Below are positions 7,837 through 17,500 of a stretch of DNA of 64,000 bases, piece by piece. The notes under the pieces were generated by a model. It saw only the letters and a program-made list of their open reading frames with translations. It made no database searches and was not told the origin of the DNA. The stretch comes from Novosphingobium sp. RL4 (GTDB lineage: Bacteria; Pseudomonadota; Alphaproteobacteria; Sphingomonadales; Sphingomonadaceae). Where the stretch lies: the NCBI RefSeq assembly GCF_035658495.1, contig NZ_CP141945.1:248001-312000 (forward strand), given 5' to 3'. The number at the start of each line of letters is the position of its first letter. Position 1 is the stretch's first letter. The position numbers and the translations under genes are program-made.

Positions 7837-9362
7837 GCCGGCACGATCTCCATTTCCATCCTCGCGGGAAGGCGCAAGCGGAACGTCGCGCCGCCTTGCG
7901 CATTGTTGGCGGCGGTCAGCGTGCCGCCATGCTGTTCAGCGATGGAACGGCAGATCGCCAGCCCCATGCCCATGCCTTCGCCCTTGGTGGTGAAGAACGG
8001 GCGGAACAGCGCTTCCGGGTCGCCCTCGATCCCGGTGCCGCAATCGGCGATCTCGACCGTAACCCCGCCCTGCCCGTCCGGCGAGGCGCGAACCGCCAGC
8101 GCGCGCCGTTCGGGCGCAAGCGGCGCCATCGCCTGTTCCGCGTTGAGCATGAGGTTCATCAGCACCTGCTGCAACTGCACCCTGTCTCCCAGCAGCTCGG
8201 GCAGGTCCGGCGCCAGCACGATGTCGAGCGCGACGCCCTTGGCCTGGAAATCGCGCCGCAGCAGGGCCGCCGTCTCCTCCACGAGCGGGGGAAGCGCGAT
8301 GCCTTCGCGCTTGGGATCGGCCTTGCGGGCGAGTTCGCGGATGCGGGCGATGACATCGGCGGCGCGGGTGCCGTTGCTCGTGATATGGTCGAGACAGTCG
8401 GATACTTCGGCGGCTGAGGGCGCCTCGCGCTCCAGCCAGCGCTTGCCAGAGCGGGCATATGTGATGATCGCCGAAAGCGGCTGGTTGACTTCATGCGCGA
8501 TAGACGCGGCAAGCTGGCCCAGCGTCGTCACCCGCGACATGTGTGTCAGCTCCGCCTGAGACTGGGCGAGCCGCGCCTGGGCGCGGTTGCGCTCGGTCAC
8601 GTCGAGCGCCATGACCAGCACGCGCTTCCACCCGCCGTGATCGGGCGGCAGCGAGACTTGCAGCAGCACGTCGATCACCTCGCCCGCGCGGGTGACGAAG
8701 CGGGTCTCCTCCTCGATCGATTCCGCGCCGTCCAGCAAGCCCGAATAGATGCGCGACAGGGACTCGAAAGCCGCCGCGGTCGCGAATTCGCCGATGGTGC
8801 CGCCGATCAGTTCGGCCCGGTCCGCCAGCCCGAACAGCCGCGCCGCGGCATGATTGGCGTTGCGCACGCGCGCGGAACCGAAGGCCATGTCGACCATGCC
8901 GTCTTCGATATCAGAGCCTTGCAGCGCGCCGAACAGGCGATAGGCGCCCGACCAGTCTGATTCCCATATCGGAAAGCCCGCCGCCGAGAAGATCGTGCGA
9001 TAGCGAGCATCGGAACGCTCCCGCTCCGCCCCTTCGGCAAGCTGGCGCAGGAACAGGACGGTAGTGACCAGAAGCGCCACGAGGCTCACCGCAAGCCGCA
9101 TCGCGGGCGAACCCATCGGCGCGCTCCAGTGCGAGACGCAGTAGCCCGCGAATGCGAGCACCGCGCAGAACACCGCCGCGAACAGCACCAGTTCGCGCGA
9201 CTGGGTGCGGCCCACCAGCACCACCACCGTGGTATAGAGCACCGCGACCGCACCCTGGAACGGGCTCAGCACGTCAAGCGCAAAGATCCCCAGCGCCAGA
9301 AGAGCGGCCGATAACGCATAGATCTTGCTGACCAAACTTCTTGCCTCGGCATCGCCGTGCAT
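7833..9362 (-). CDS. Membrane PAS sensor histidine kinase (FixL/DctB-like)
   Basis: 509 residues. The N-terminus has about four hydrophobic segments ([62 protein letters not shown]), then a PAS-like region (about 115-240, with [20 protein letters not shown]), a dimerisation domain with phospho-His290 in [17 protein letters not shown], and an ATPase domain ([12 protein letters not shown], then GTGIEGD and [20 protein letters not shown]). The HEVNQPL box is typical of kinases that partner FixJ-type regulators. I chose the ATG at 9362, preceded by AGGAGG. The signal is unknown; the PAS shows no obvious haem motif. Confidence 0.92.
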   Translation of the reverse strand: MHGDAEARSLVSKIYALSAALLALGIFALDVLSPFQGAVAVLYTTVVVLVGRTQSRELVLFAAVFCAVLAFAGYCVSHWSAPMGSPAMRLAVSLVALLVTTVLFLRQLAEGAERERSDARYRTIFSAAGFPIWESDWSGAYRLFGALQGSDIEDGMVDMAFGSARVRNANHAAARLFGLADRAELIGGTIGEFATAAAFESLSRIYSGLLDGAESIEEETRFVTRAGEVIDVLLQVSLPPDHGGWKRVLVMALDVTERNRAQARLAQSQAELTHMSRVTTLGQLAASIAHEVNQPLSAIITYARSGKRWLEREAPSAAEVSDCLDHITSNGTRAADVIARIRELARKADPKREGIALPPLVEETAALLRRDFQAKGVALDIVLAPDLPELLGDRVQLQQVLMNLMLNAEQAMAPLAPERRALAVRASPDGQGGVTVEIADCGTGIEGDPEALFRPFFTTKGEGMGMGLAICRSIAEQHGGTLTAANNAQGGATFRLRLPARMEMEIVPA

Positions 9363-9454
9363 CGCCGCCTCCTGCCAGGAACCGTACCGGGGCCTGACGG
9401 GGAACGTGCCGGGGAGTTTTCCGGGGCGCAACCACAACCTTCGGTTAGGTCCGC

Positions 9455-10174
9455 TCATGCCAGCGGGACGGCAAGGACCACGCGGGTGCCGGGGCGGGCA
9501 TCCTCCCAGACCAGCGCCGCGCCGATCCGCGCAGCCAGCATCGCGATCAGCCGGGCACCGAAACCGGCGGAAGGCAGCGCGCCGCCGTGCCCCGCGCCAT
9601 CGTCCTCCACCGTCAGCCTCAGGGCATGAGGCCCTGCGAGGCTCAGGCCGATCCGCACCTCGCCGGGCGCTTGCGCGGCATAGGCGTACTTGCAGGCATT
9701 GAGCACGCATTCCGATGCGATGAGCCCCATCGCCGCCGCGAGCCGGGCGGGCACCAGAACAGCATCCGAACGGACCCGCAACCGCCGCCCGGCCGCCGCG
9801 TCGCAGCACCCCGCCTCGATCTGCCGCGCCAGCGTGCGGAGATAGCCGCCGATATCGACCACGGCCGAAGCCGCCCCAGCCCCTGCCCCTGCCCCTGCCC
9901 CTGCCTCTGCCGTCCGCGTAAGCTGGCGGTGGACCCCGGCGATCGCGCCGATCCGCCCCAGCATCCGGTCCAGTGCAAGCCCGGCTGCAGGATCGGAAAC
10001 CTCGCGCTTTTCCGCAGCGATCATCGCCATGAGAAGCTGGAGATTGTTGGCGATGCGGTGATCGCTTTCCTCGGCCTCCAGTGCGGCTTCCGGCCAGGCT
10101 TCCCCGCTTCCGGGCAGCGGCGCGGCATGGCGGGCAGGACCTTCCCGGTTCGGCGTGCGTTCAGCCATCGGCAT
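9455..10174 (-). CDS. HWE/HisKA_2-type sensor histidine kinase, no input domain
   Basis: 239 residues. The phospho-acceptor box is [17 protein letters not shown] (His39), the hallmark of HisKA_2 kinases. A short ATPase domain follows, with [15 protein letters not shown] (N box) and [20 protein letters not shown] (G box). There is no membrane segment or PAS, so it is soluble and may be driven by protein contacts. Residues about 91-101 are an Ala-Gly run encoded by a hexanucleotide repeat. The start at 10174 has AGGAGG 8 nt upstream. HWE kinases often act on stand-alone receivers, so the 6699-7088 protein is a possible partner (inference). Confidence 0.88.
   Translation of the reverse strand: MPMAERTPNREGPARHAAPLPGSGEAWPEAALEAEESDHRIANNLQLLMAMIAAEKREVSDPAAGLALDRMLGRIGAIAGVHRQLTRTAEAGAGAGAGAGAASAVVDIGGYLRTLARQIEAGCCDAAAGRRLRVRSDAVLVPARLAAAMGLIASECVLNACKYAYAAQAPGEVRIGLSLAGPHALRLTVEDDGAGHGGALPSAGFGARLIAMLAARIGAALVWEDARPGTRVVLAVPLA
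9882..9912. repeat. Hexanucleotide tandem repeat (CCCCTG)n inside the HWE kinase gene
   Basis: Four to five copies of the 6-mer CCCCTG, the last degenerate (CCTCTG), encode the AGAGAGAGAG linker of the kinase. Gain or loss of units would keep the frame and change only linker length. Confidence 0.75.
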
Positions 10175-10245
10175 CGGGTTTTCCTCCTGGGCTGGCCGCT
10201 CGGGCCGGTTGGGATGAGGACTTTTCGCCGCACCGCCCGCGTCTG

Positions 10246-10263
10246 GCCATCATACGCAGGTTT
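10246..10263 (-). promoter_or_regulatory. 18-mer motif upstream of the HWE kinase gene
   Basis: Minus strand AAACCTGCGTATGATGGC, centre about 80 bp before the kinase start. It forms a perfect 18-bp inverted repeat with 10302-10319, across a 38-nt GC-rich spacer. Confidence 0.55.
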
Positions 10264-10301
10264 GGGGGCTTAGGCGGTTTGGGGCTTGGGTTCGGGCCCT
10301 T

Positions 10302-10319
10302 AAACCTGCGTATGATGGC
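10302..10319 (+). promoter_or_regulatory. 18-mer motif upstream of the CNB-TrxR gene
   Basis: AAACCTGCGTATGATGGC on the plus strand, centre about 94 bp before the ATG at 10405. It is identical to the opposite-strand copy at 10246-10263. The two sites face away from each other toward their respective genes, as expected for a shared divergent control region. Confidence 0.55.
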
Positions 10320-10404
10320 GCGGGATGCCGCCCGGCCCGATAACCATCGGTACACGGCGGCGCAGCCCGTCCGACCATGTCCAGATTTCGCCTTGGAGAC
10401 CGGC

Positions 10405-12081
10405 ATGAGCACGATCGAAACCCGCGAATACCAGATGTTCCCCGTGCTCGCCCCCGCCGAGATCGCGCTTGCCCGCCGCTTCGCCAGCGGCCCGGAGCGG
10501 CGTTTCGAGCCGGGCGAGACCGTATATGCCATCGGCGACCGCGAAGCGCCGACCTGGCTCGTGGTCAAAGGTCAGATCGAGGTGCTGCGCCGCGACGGGC
10601 TCAATCTCGACGGTTCCGGGCGCGAGGTCCACCTTACCACGCACGGCCCCGGCCAGTTCACCGGCGAGATCAACCAGCTTGCGGGTCGTCCCTCGATCGC
10701 GGGCGGCCGGGCGGGCCCCGAAGGCTGCACCGCCCTGCCCATCGATGCCGCGCACTTGCGGGCACTGATGATCGGCTCGGCCGAACTGGGCGAGAAGGTC
10801 ATGCGGGCGCTTATCCTGCGCCGTGTCGGCCTGATCGAGGAGGGCGGAGCGGGAACCATCCTGATCGGCGTGCCGGACAGCCCGGACGTGGTGCGCCTGC
10901 AGGAATTCCTGCGCCGCAGCGGTTATCCTTTCCTCGTGCTCGACGTGAGCGCCGATGCCGAAGGCAAGGCCATGGTGGAGCGGCTGGGCGTGGCGCCCGC
11001 CGAATACCCGCTCGTCGTCTGTCCGACCGGGCCGCTGCTGCGCCGCCCCCGGAACGAGGAACTGGCCGCCTGCCTGGGGCTCACCTCCCATATCGATCCC
11101 GAGACCGTCCATGACGTGGCCATCGTCGGCGCGGGGCCGGCCGGGCTGGCGGCGGCGGTCTATGCCGCGTCCGAAGGGCTGTCGGTGGTGGTGCTCGATG
11201 CGCGTTCGATGGGCGGGCAGGCAGGCGCCTCCGCCCGGATCGAGAATTACCTCGGTTTTCCCACCGGCATCTCCGGGCAGGCGCTGGCCGGGCGCGCCTT
11301 CAACCAGGCGCTCAAGTTCGGTGCCAAGATCGCCATCCCCGTCGCGGTGGAGAAGCTGGAACGCCGGGACGGACACTTGCAGCTCGCCCTTGCCGGGGCG
11401 CGAAAGGTGCAGGCGCGAACCGTGGTCATAGCTTCCGGCGCGAAATACCGCCGCCCCGCCATCGCCGGGCTGGAGCGTTACGAGGGTTCGGGCGTGTTCT
11501 ACTGGGTTTCGCCGATCGAGGCGCGGCTCTGCGCCGGAGAGGAAGTCGCCCTGGTGGGCGGGGGCAATTCGGCCGGGCAGGCGGTGGTGTTCCTGGCCCC
11601 GCAGGTCAGGCGGCTTCACCTGATCGTCCGGCGGGAACTGGCCGAGACGATGTCCCGCTATCTGGTGGACCGCATTGCCGAACTGCCCAATGTCGAGGTC
11701 CATGTCGCCGCCGAAGTGGTGACGCTAGAGGGCGACGAGACGGGCCTGCTGTCCGGCGTCGAAATCCGGCACAATGCCGACGGTTCGCTGCACCACCGGG
11801 CGCTGCGCCACCTGTTCCTGTTCATCGGCGCCGATCCCAATTCCGACTGGCTGCCCGGCGAGGTCGAAACCGACGGCAAGGGCTTCGTGCTGACCGGCCA
11901 GGGAGACCGGGGGGCGCAACCGCTCGAAACGGGAATGCCCGGCGTATTTGCCATTGGCGACGTGCGCGCCGGCTCCACCAAGCGCGTGGCTGCCGCGGTA
12001 GGCGAAGGCGCGGCGGTCGTGGCTCAGATCCATGCCGCGTTCAGCCAGGAACTTGCTGAAAAGACGGAGAAAGCATCATGA
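10405..12081 (+). CDS. Cyclic-nucleotide-binding-domain/thioredoxin-reductase-like flavoprotein
   Basis: 558 residues. A CNB-like N-terminal domain (about 1-130; FEPGETVYAIGDREAPTWLV, PGQFTGEINQLAGRP) is followed by a linker and a two-dinucleotide-fold reductase: FAD motif VAIVGAGPAGLAAAVYAA near 238, GGQAGASARIENYLGFP, NADPH motif VALVGGGNSAGQAVVFLAP, and the FAD-binding GVFAIGDVRAGSTKRVAAAVGEGA. The redox CxxC of true thioredoxin reductases is replaced by FYWVSPIEARLC (about 365-376), so it is unlikely to reduce thioredoxin by the usual route. A frame to 10081 is open upstream, but I start at the ATG at 10405, downstream of the 18-mer promoter. Its stop overlaps the UBP zinc-finger gene. 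Confidence 0.9.
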   Translation: MSTIETREYQMFPVLAPAEIALARRFASGPERRFEPGETVYAIGDREAPTWLVVKGQIEVLRRDGLNLDGSGREVHLTTHGPGQFTGEINQLAGRPSIAGGRAGPEGCTALPIDAAHLRALMIGSAELGEKVMRALILRRVGLIEEGGAGTILIGVPDSPDVVRLQEFLRRSGYPFLVLDVSADAEGKAMVERLGVAPAEYPLVVCPTGPLLRRPRNEELAACLGLTSHIDPETVHDVAIVGAGPAGLAAAVYAASEGLSVVVLDARSMGGQAGASARIENYLGFPTGISGQALAGRAFNQALKFGAKIAIPVAVEKLERRDGHLQLALAGARKVQARTVVIASGAKYRRPAIAGLERYEGSGVFYWVSPIEARLCAGEEVALVGGGNSAGQAVVFLAPQVRRLHLIVRRELAETMSRYLVDRIAELPNVEVHVAAEVVTLEGDETGLLSGVEIRHNADGSLHHRALRHLFLFIGADPNSDWLPGEVETDGKGFVLTGQGDRGAQPLETGMPGVFAIGDVRAGSTKRVAAAVGEGAAVVAQIHAAFSQELAEKTEKAS

Positions 12082-12380
12082 CCGGCTGTTCGCATAGCAT
12101 GACGATCAACACCGTGACGCCAAGCGCGAAAGGCTGCGAGGAATGCCTGCGGATCGGCAGCCCCTGGGTTCACTTGCGGCTGTGCCGAAGCTGCGGACAC
12201 GTCGGCTGCTGCGACGATTCTCCGCACCGCCATGCCCGCGCCCATTTCCGCGAAACGCATCACCCGATCATCGAGGGCTACGATCCACCCGAAGGCTGGG
12301 GCTGGTGCTATGTCGACGATATCGAAATCGACCTGCCCGACCAGACACCGCAATGGGGCCCGATACCGCGCTTCTATTAG
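12078..12380 (+). CDS. UBP-type zinc-finger protein
   Basis: 100 residues, a single ZnF-UBP domain. Cys/His ligands are visible in order: CSH near the N-terminus, GCEECLRIG, LRLCRSCGHVGCCDDSPHRH, ARAHFRETHHP, ending WGWCYVDDIE. In eukaryotes the domain binds free ubiquitin C-termini; in bacteria the role is not settled. The start codon overlaps the preceding stop (ATGA), so it is translationally coupled to the CNB-flavoprotein and the two probably act together. Target unknown. Confidence 0.88.
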   Translation: MTGCSHSMTINTVTPSAKGCEECLRIGSPWVHLRLCRSCGHVGCCDDSPHRHARAHFRETHHPIIEGYDPPEGWGWCYVDDIEIDLPDQTPQWGPIPRFY

Positions 12381-12394
12381 AAACGCGGTATCGG
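12360..12394 (+). terminator. 11-bp hairpin spanning the UBP stop codon
   Basis: CCGATACCGCG (12360-12370) pairs exactly with CGCGGTATCGG (12384-12394); the stop TAG lies in the loop. A second 8-bp repeat, CGGAACGG with CCGTTCCG, follows by about 12427. Probably marks the end of the CNB-TrxR/UBP transcript; no T-run. Confidence 0.45.
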
Positions 12395-12517
12395 AACGGT
12401 GCTTATCCTCCCCCGAAGCGCCGTTCCGCCTCAGCCGGGCAGTGGAGGCGATATCCCTCCCCCGACCCTCGCAGCCGCTGCCCGGCGCTTCTTCGTCATA
12501 TCCGGCGTCTCGCCCGA

Positions 12518-14233
12518 TCAGGCGACCTTGAACTGCGAGGCATGGGCGGTCAGCCGGTCCACCTCGTCGGTCAGGCTGCGGGCTGCGGCGGAGGCCTGCT
12601 CCACCATGGCCGCGTTCTGCTGCGTGGCGATATTCATGGCGCCGATGGCGGCGGTAATCTCGCTGACCGACGTGGCGGAAGCGCGGTTGCCGGCCGCCAT
12701 CCCGCCCAGGAGCTGATGGACCTGGCCGACATCGCCCGCGATATTCTCGAAGGCGCCGTCCACCCGTTCCACCGCGCCCACGGCGGTAACGATCTCCGCC
12801 TGGGTAACGGTAAGTTGCTCGCGCGCGCTGCGGGCCTCTTCCTCGGAACGCATGGCCAGCGCCGAGACGAGATCGGCCACGACCGCGAAACCGCGCCCTG
12901 CCTCCCCGGCCCGGCCCGCCTCGACGGCGGCATTCATGGCAAGGACGCGGGTCTGGAAGGCGATCTTGTCGAGCCCTTCGATGACGCTGTCGATGTTGGT
13001 GGCGCTTTCGGCCACGCGGCGCATCGCGCCCACCGCTTCGGCGGCAACGTCACGGCCACCGCCGACCGTGGCGATCGCCTCGTCCGCGCGGGCAACGGTC
13101 TGGCTCGCGGCATTGGCGCCCGCCTTGAGCCTATTGTCGATTTCGGCCAGCGCGGCGGAACTCTGTTCGAGGCTGGCTGCGCTGGCCTCGGTCCGGCGGG
13201 CGAGATCCTCGGAAGCCTGCGCGATCTCGAACGAGCCGCCCCGGATCGCCGCCGTGCTGGCGCTGGCCGCGCCGATCAGGCCGCGCAGTTCCGAAAGCGC
13301 GGCATTGTAGTTGCGGCGCAGCTCCTCGTAGCCGTCGGGGAAGGCGCGGGCGATTTCCGCGGTGAGATCGCCCGAGGAAAGCTCCGCAAGGCTCGAAGCC
13401 AGCGTCTGTACGACCTGGCGCTGCTGCGCGTCCGCCGCTTCCTTGGCCATCGCCGCATCGCGGAACACCACGAGGGCGCGGGCGATCCCGCCGATCTCGT
13501 CAGGCCGGTCCGTTCCGGTGATCTCGATGTCGAGCTGGCCTTCCGCCAGATGTCCCATCGCCGCTTCCGCCGTTTCGAGCGGTGCGAAGAGCTTGCGGGC
13601 GCCGCGCATGTAGCCGGCGGCCGCCAGCGCGGTCACCAGGACGGCAACCAGCAGGATATTCCAGCCCAGGCTGTTCACATGGGCATAGAATTCGTCGGCG
13701 GACACGCCCACGAACAGGATGCCGATCACTTTGCCGGACCGGTCCTTGATCGGATCGTAGGCCGCGAAATAGCGCTTGCCGAGGATTTCGGTCTCGCCGC
13801 GATAGGGCTTGCCGGCGTCCAGCACCTCGTCGTGCACCGGACCTGCGGCCAGACGGCTGCCAAGCGCGCGGCCGCCCTGCTCGTTCAGGACATTGGTGGC
13901 GACGCGCGTGTCGCCCATGAAGATCGTGGCGGTGCCGCCGACCAGTTCCTTCATGCGGTCCACCGCTGCGTTATTGTCGTTAAGCACGACCTCGCCGGCG
14001 TAGAGCCTGCCTTCGCGCAGGCTGTTGTCCAGCCCGTTCTGGCGGAGCACGGACCAGGCCACGCGCATGTTGGTATCCAGTCGTTCGGTGCCTTGCTCGC
14101 GCGCGCTGCTCACGAGCAGGAACCGGGTGCCGAGGAAGATCGCGGCCGACAGCAGGACAAGCGCGGCGACGGCCATCAGGGTAACCTTGGCCGAAAGATG
14201 TTGTCTGTTCAGGAATTCACGAAAACGTGTCAT
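12518..14233 (-). CDS. Methyl-accepting chemotaxis protein (Cache, HAMP, MCP)
   Basis: 571 residues. A TM helix at about 16-38 (VTLMAVAALVLLSAAIFLGT) precedes a periplasmic single-Cache-like sensor (VVLNDNNAAVDRMKELVGGT, FMGDTRVATNVL, GKRYFAAYDPI). A second TM (WNILLVAVLVTALAAAGYM) leads to HAMP and a cytoplasmic signalling domain with LDKIAFQTRVLAMNAAVEAG and RAGEAGRGFAVVADLVSALA. The region after the tip (MRSEEEARSAREQ) departs from the usual RSAxAAKEIK. No che genes are in the window, so it is an orphan receptor feeding arrays coded elsewhere. Ligand unknown; such Cache sensors commonly bind small organic acids. Confidence 0.92.
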   Translation of the reverse strand: MTRFREFLNRQHLSAKVTLMAVAALVLLSAAIFLGTRFLLVSSAREQGTERLDTNMRVAWSVLRQNGLDNSLREGRLYAGEVVLNDNNAAVDRMKELVGGTATIFMGDTRVATNVLNEQGGRALGSRLAAGPVHDEVLDAGKPYRGETEILGKRYFAAYDPIKDRSGKVIGILFVGVSADEFYAHVNSLGWNILLVAVLVTALAAAGYMRGARKLFAPLETAEAAMGHLAEGQLDIEITGTDRPDEIGGIARALVVFRDAAMAKEAADAQQRQVVQTLASSLAELSSGDLTAEIARAFPDGYEELRRNYNAALSELRGLIGAASASTAAIRGGSFEIAQASEDLARRTEASAASLEQSSAALAEIDNRLKAGANAASQTVARADEAIATVGGGRDVAAEAVGAMRRVAESATNIDSVIEGLDKIAFQTRVLAMNAAVEAGRAGEAGRGFAVVADLVSALAMRSEEEARSAREQLTVTQAEIVTAVGAVERVDGAFENIAGDVGQVHQLLGGMAAGNRASATSVSEITAAIGAMNIATQQNAAMVEQASAAARSLTDEVDRLTAHASQFKVA

Positions 14234-14595
14234 GACGAATTCTCTGCTGGGGGGAAGAAGAGAGCGAACATCGCATTCGAATGGAGCTGATCTTCCACGC
14301 GAAACCGCGATTGCAATCGTTATAGGACGGCTGTCCGGCTTCAGGACTCCAGCCCGCCATTTTCCGCCGAAAATGCGTTTGAACCGGCCCCGGCATCAAT
14401 TCGGAAACATGAATCTTTTGTAACCTGGCCTCCACGCGGGCTCCATGCCCGCCGGGTTAGAAAGGCCGTGCGGTCCGGGAACCGTTTGTGACATTCGCAC
14501 CCTCGTCATTGCCTCTGGTTCCCGGCCCGCACCCCCAAATACCAAATACTCCGGGCGGCGCCCCCCGCGCCGCCCGGATCTTTGCGAGAAACGCA
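14234..14595. other. 362-bp divergent intergenic region, chemoreceptor / GH18-NodB-GT2
   Basis: No convincing gene. It contains a 12-bp palindrome CGATTGCAATCG (14308-14319) on the chemoreceptor side, an AT-richer stretch near 14400-14420, and the strong hairpin at 14551-14577 before the fusion gene. Promoters for both genes must lie here, but I could not identify a clear -35/-10 pair. Confidence 0.5.
14551..14577 (+). promoter_or_regulatory. 11-bp GC hairpin in the leader of the fusion gene
   Basis: CCGGGCGGCGC (14551-14561), loop CCCCC, GCGCCGCCCGG (14567-14577). It ends 18 nt before the chosen GTG start, close enough to affect ribosome access or act as an attenuator. No T-run follows. Confidence 0.5.
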
Positions 14596-17500
14596 GTGGC
14601 AGCACCCGTCTTCTTCGATCCCACCGGCAACCGGCGCGTCCGGGTTCGCCGCATGGGTCTTTTCCTGTTGCTCGTGGCTCTCGCGGCCTGCGCGATCTTC
14701 GCGACGACCGTTGCCAGCGTTCCCGCCCCGCCGCCGCTGCCGATCGCCTACGAGCACGCCTCGCCGCTGCCGTTCCGCGCGCAGATCGGGCACCTGACCC
14801 GCCGCGCCCGCAAATTCCTGTTCGGAAAGGCCACCGTGCCGGCGCCCACCCCGGGCGCCAAGCCGATCACCGTCGGCTTCTACACGCCGTGGAGCGATGA
14901 CAGCGCCACCTCGCTCGAGCGCCATATCGACCGGCTGGACTGGATCGCCCCGGCCACGCTCTCGGTCGACGGGACCGGCGCGCTCAAGATCGAGGACGAC
15001 GCCCGCCTCGCGCATATCCTCGCCACCGCGCTGCACCGCCCGCTGGTGGTTCCCGTGCTGCAGAACACCCTCGACGGCGAGTGGCAGGGCGATGCCGCCG
15101 CCGCCCAGCTCGCCTCGCCCAGCCGCCGCCATGCACTGGAAGCGCAGGTTTCCGCCTATCTAGACAAGACCGGCTACGCCGGCGTCATGGTCGACTTCGA
15201 GACCATGCCCGCCGCCAGCCTGCCGAACCTGCGCCTGTTCCTTGGCGAGCTGCGCGCGCAGCTGGCGCCCCGGCACCGCATCGTCTCCGTCACCATGCCG
15301 ATCGACAATCCCGAATGGTCGCCCCGCGCCTTCGCGCAAGTTGCCGACCGGCTGGTGCTGATGGCCTATGACGAACACTGGCAAGGCGGCACCCCCGGCC
15401 CGATCGCCTCCAACCCGTGGTTCGCGCAGAAAGTCGCCCATGCACTGGCCGGGCTGCCGCGCGGCAAGGCGATCATCGCGCTGGGCGAGTACGCCTACAA
15501 CTGGCACGACGGCAAGGCGGACAGCATGACCGTCGAGGAAGCCTGGCTCGACGCGCACGACAGCACCACCGCGCCCCAGTTCGACGCGATGAGCGGCAAT
15601 GCCGGCTATTCCTACGACGATGCCCAAAGCGACGGGGATCACCGCCACGACGTCTGGATGCTCGACGCCGCCGCGACGTGGAGCCAGATGAAGATCCTCT
15701 CGCGCCTTGGCGTGGGCGACATCGCGCTCTGGCGGCTCGGCTCGGAGGACCCCGGCTTCTGGAACACCGTGAAGGCGTGGCGCACGCACAGCCTGCCCAA
15801 CCTCGCTCACCTCGTGCAGGCCGCCAATGTCGATGTGGAAGGCCAGGGCGAGATCCTCGACGTGACCGCCACCCCGCAGGACGGCAGCCGTGCCGTCACC
15901 TTCGACAAGACCACCGGGATGGTCTCCTCGGAGCGCTATGTCCGGCTTCCCACGCCCTATGTCGTCCACCGCACCGGCGCGCTGCCCAGGAAGCTCGCGC
16001 TGACGTTCGACGATGGCCCGGACCCGACCTGGACCCCGCGCATCCTCTCGATCCTGGAACAGTACCACGTTCCCGGCACCTTCTTCATGGTGGGCGAGAA
16101 CGCGCTGACCAATCGCGACCTCGTCAAGCGCATCGCCGACGATGGCGACGAGATCGGCAATCACAGCTACACGCACCCCAACATGGCCGAGGAAGCCGCC
16201 ACCGGGATCGGCCTCGAACTCAACGCCACGCAGCGCCTGATCGAGGCCACCACCGGCCATTCGATCCGCCTGTTCCGCGCGCCCTATTTCGGGGATGCCG
16301 AGCCCACCACGGCAGACGAACTCGTCCCTGCCGCCATCGCGCGCCAGCACGGCTATACCGTCGTCGGCCTGCACGTCGATCCGGACGACTGGAAGCGCCC
16401 CGGCGTCCAGCACATCATCGACAGCACCATCCAGCAGGTGGAATCGGCCTCGCCCGACCGCTCGGAGAACGTGATCCTGCTGCACGACGGCGGCGGCGAC
16501 CGTTCGCAGACCGTGGCGGCGCTTCCCGTCATCATCGAGCGCCTGAAGCAGGACGGCTACACGTTCGTCCCCGTCTCGACGCTCGCCGGTCTCTCGCACG
16601 ACGCGGTGATGCCCAAGGTGGACGGCGTGGACCTCTTCGCCGTGCGCGCCGACGTGGCCCTGTTCGGGGCGCTGGCGGCCATTCTCGTGGCGCTGAACTG
16701 GACCTTCTTCTTCGCGATCTCGCTGGGCGTGCTGCGTTCCGTCGGCCTCGCCTCGCTGGCCAGCCTGCTGCGCCGCCCGCAGCCGATGGACGCGCCGGAA
16801 GACACCTGCGCGCCGCTCGTCACCGTGATCATCCCCGCCTACAACGAGGAGCGCGTGATCGAATCCTCGATCCGGCGCGTGCTCGAAAGCGACTACCGGC
16901 AGCTCCAGATCATCGTCGCCGACGACGGATCGAAGGACCGCACCAGCGCCATCGTTGCCGAAGCCTTTGCCGGCGATGCCCATGTCGAACTGCTCACCCT
17001 CGTCAACGGCGGCAAGGCGGCCGCGCTCAACCGCGCGCTCAGGGATGCGCGCGGCAGCGTGATCGTGGCGCTCGATGCCGATACCCAGTTCGAACGCGAG
17101 ACGATCTCGCGCCTCGTGCGCTGGTTCGCCGATCCCGCCATCGGCGCGGTGGCGGGCAATGCCAAGGTCGGCAACCGCGTCAACCTCGTCACCCGCTGGC
17201 AGGGCGTGGAATACGTCACCGCGCAGAACCTCGAAAGGCGCGCGCTGACCCGGCTCGATGCGATCATGGTCGTGCCGGGCGCTGTCGGGGCGTGGCGGCG
17301 CGAGGCGCTGGACGATGTCGGCGGCTATCCCGAAGACACCCTGGCCGAGGACCAGGACCTCACCATCGCCATCCAGCGCAAGGGCTGGAAGATCGCCTAC
17401 GACGAGGACGCCGTGGCATGGACCGAAGCGCCGGAAAGCTTCAAGGCCCTGTCAAGACAGCGTTTCCGCTGGTCTTTCGGGACGCTCCAGTGCCTGTGGA

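Noticed and set aside
10246..10319. Inverted 18-mers read as ends of a small mobile element
   Set aside because: The 38-nt spacer has no coding content, there is no target duplication, and the related copy at 7173 is a single site in a promoter position.
10081..10404. Upstream extension of the CNB-flavoprotein reading frame
   Set aside because: It overlaps the HWE kinase start and both 18-mers; no CNB homology before the ATG at 10405.
12143..14290. A 2.1-kb plus-strand frame opposite the chemoreceptor
   Set aside because: The minus-strand chemoreceptor has clear HAMP/MCP motifs; the plus frame has none.
14308..14319. Palindrome CGATTGCAATCG as an operator
   Set aside because: No second copy near related genes and no adjacent regulator, so it is only noted within the intergenic entry.
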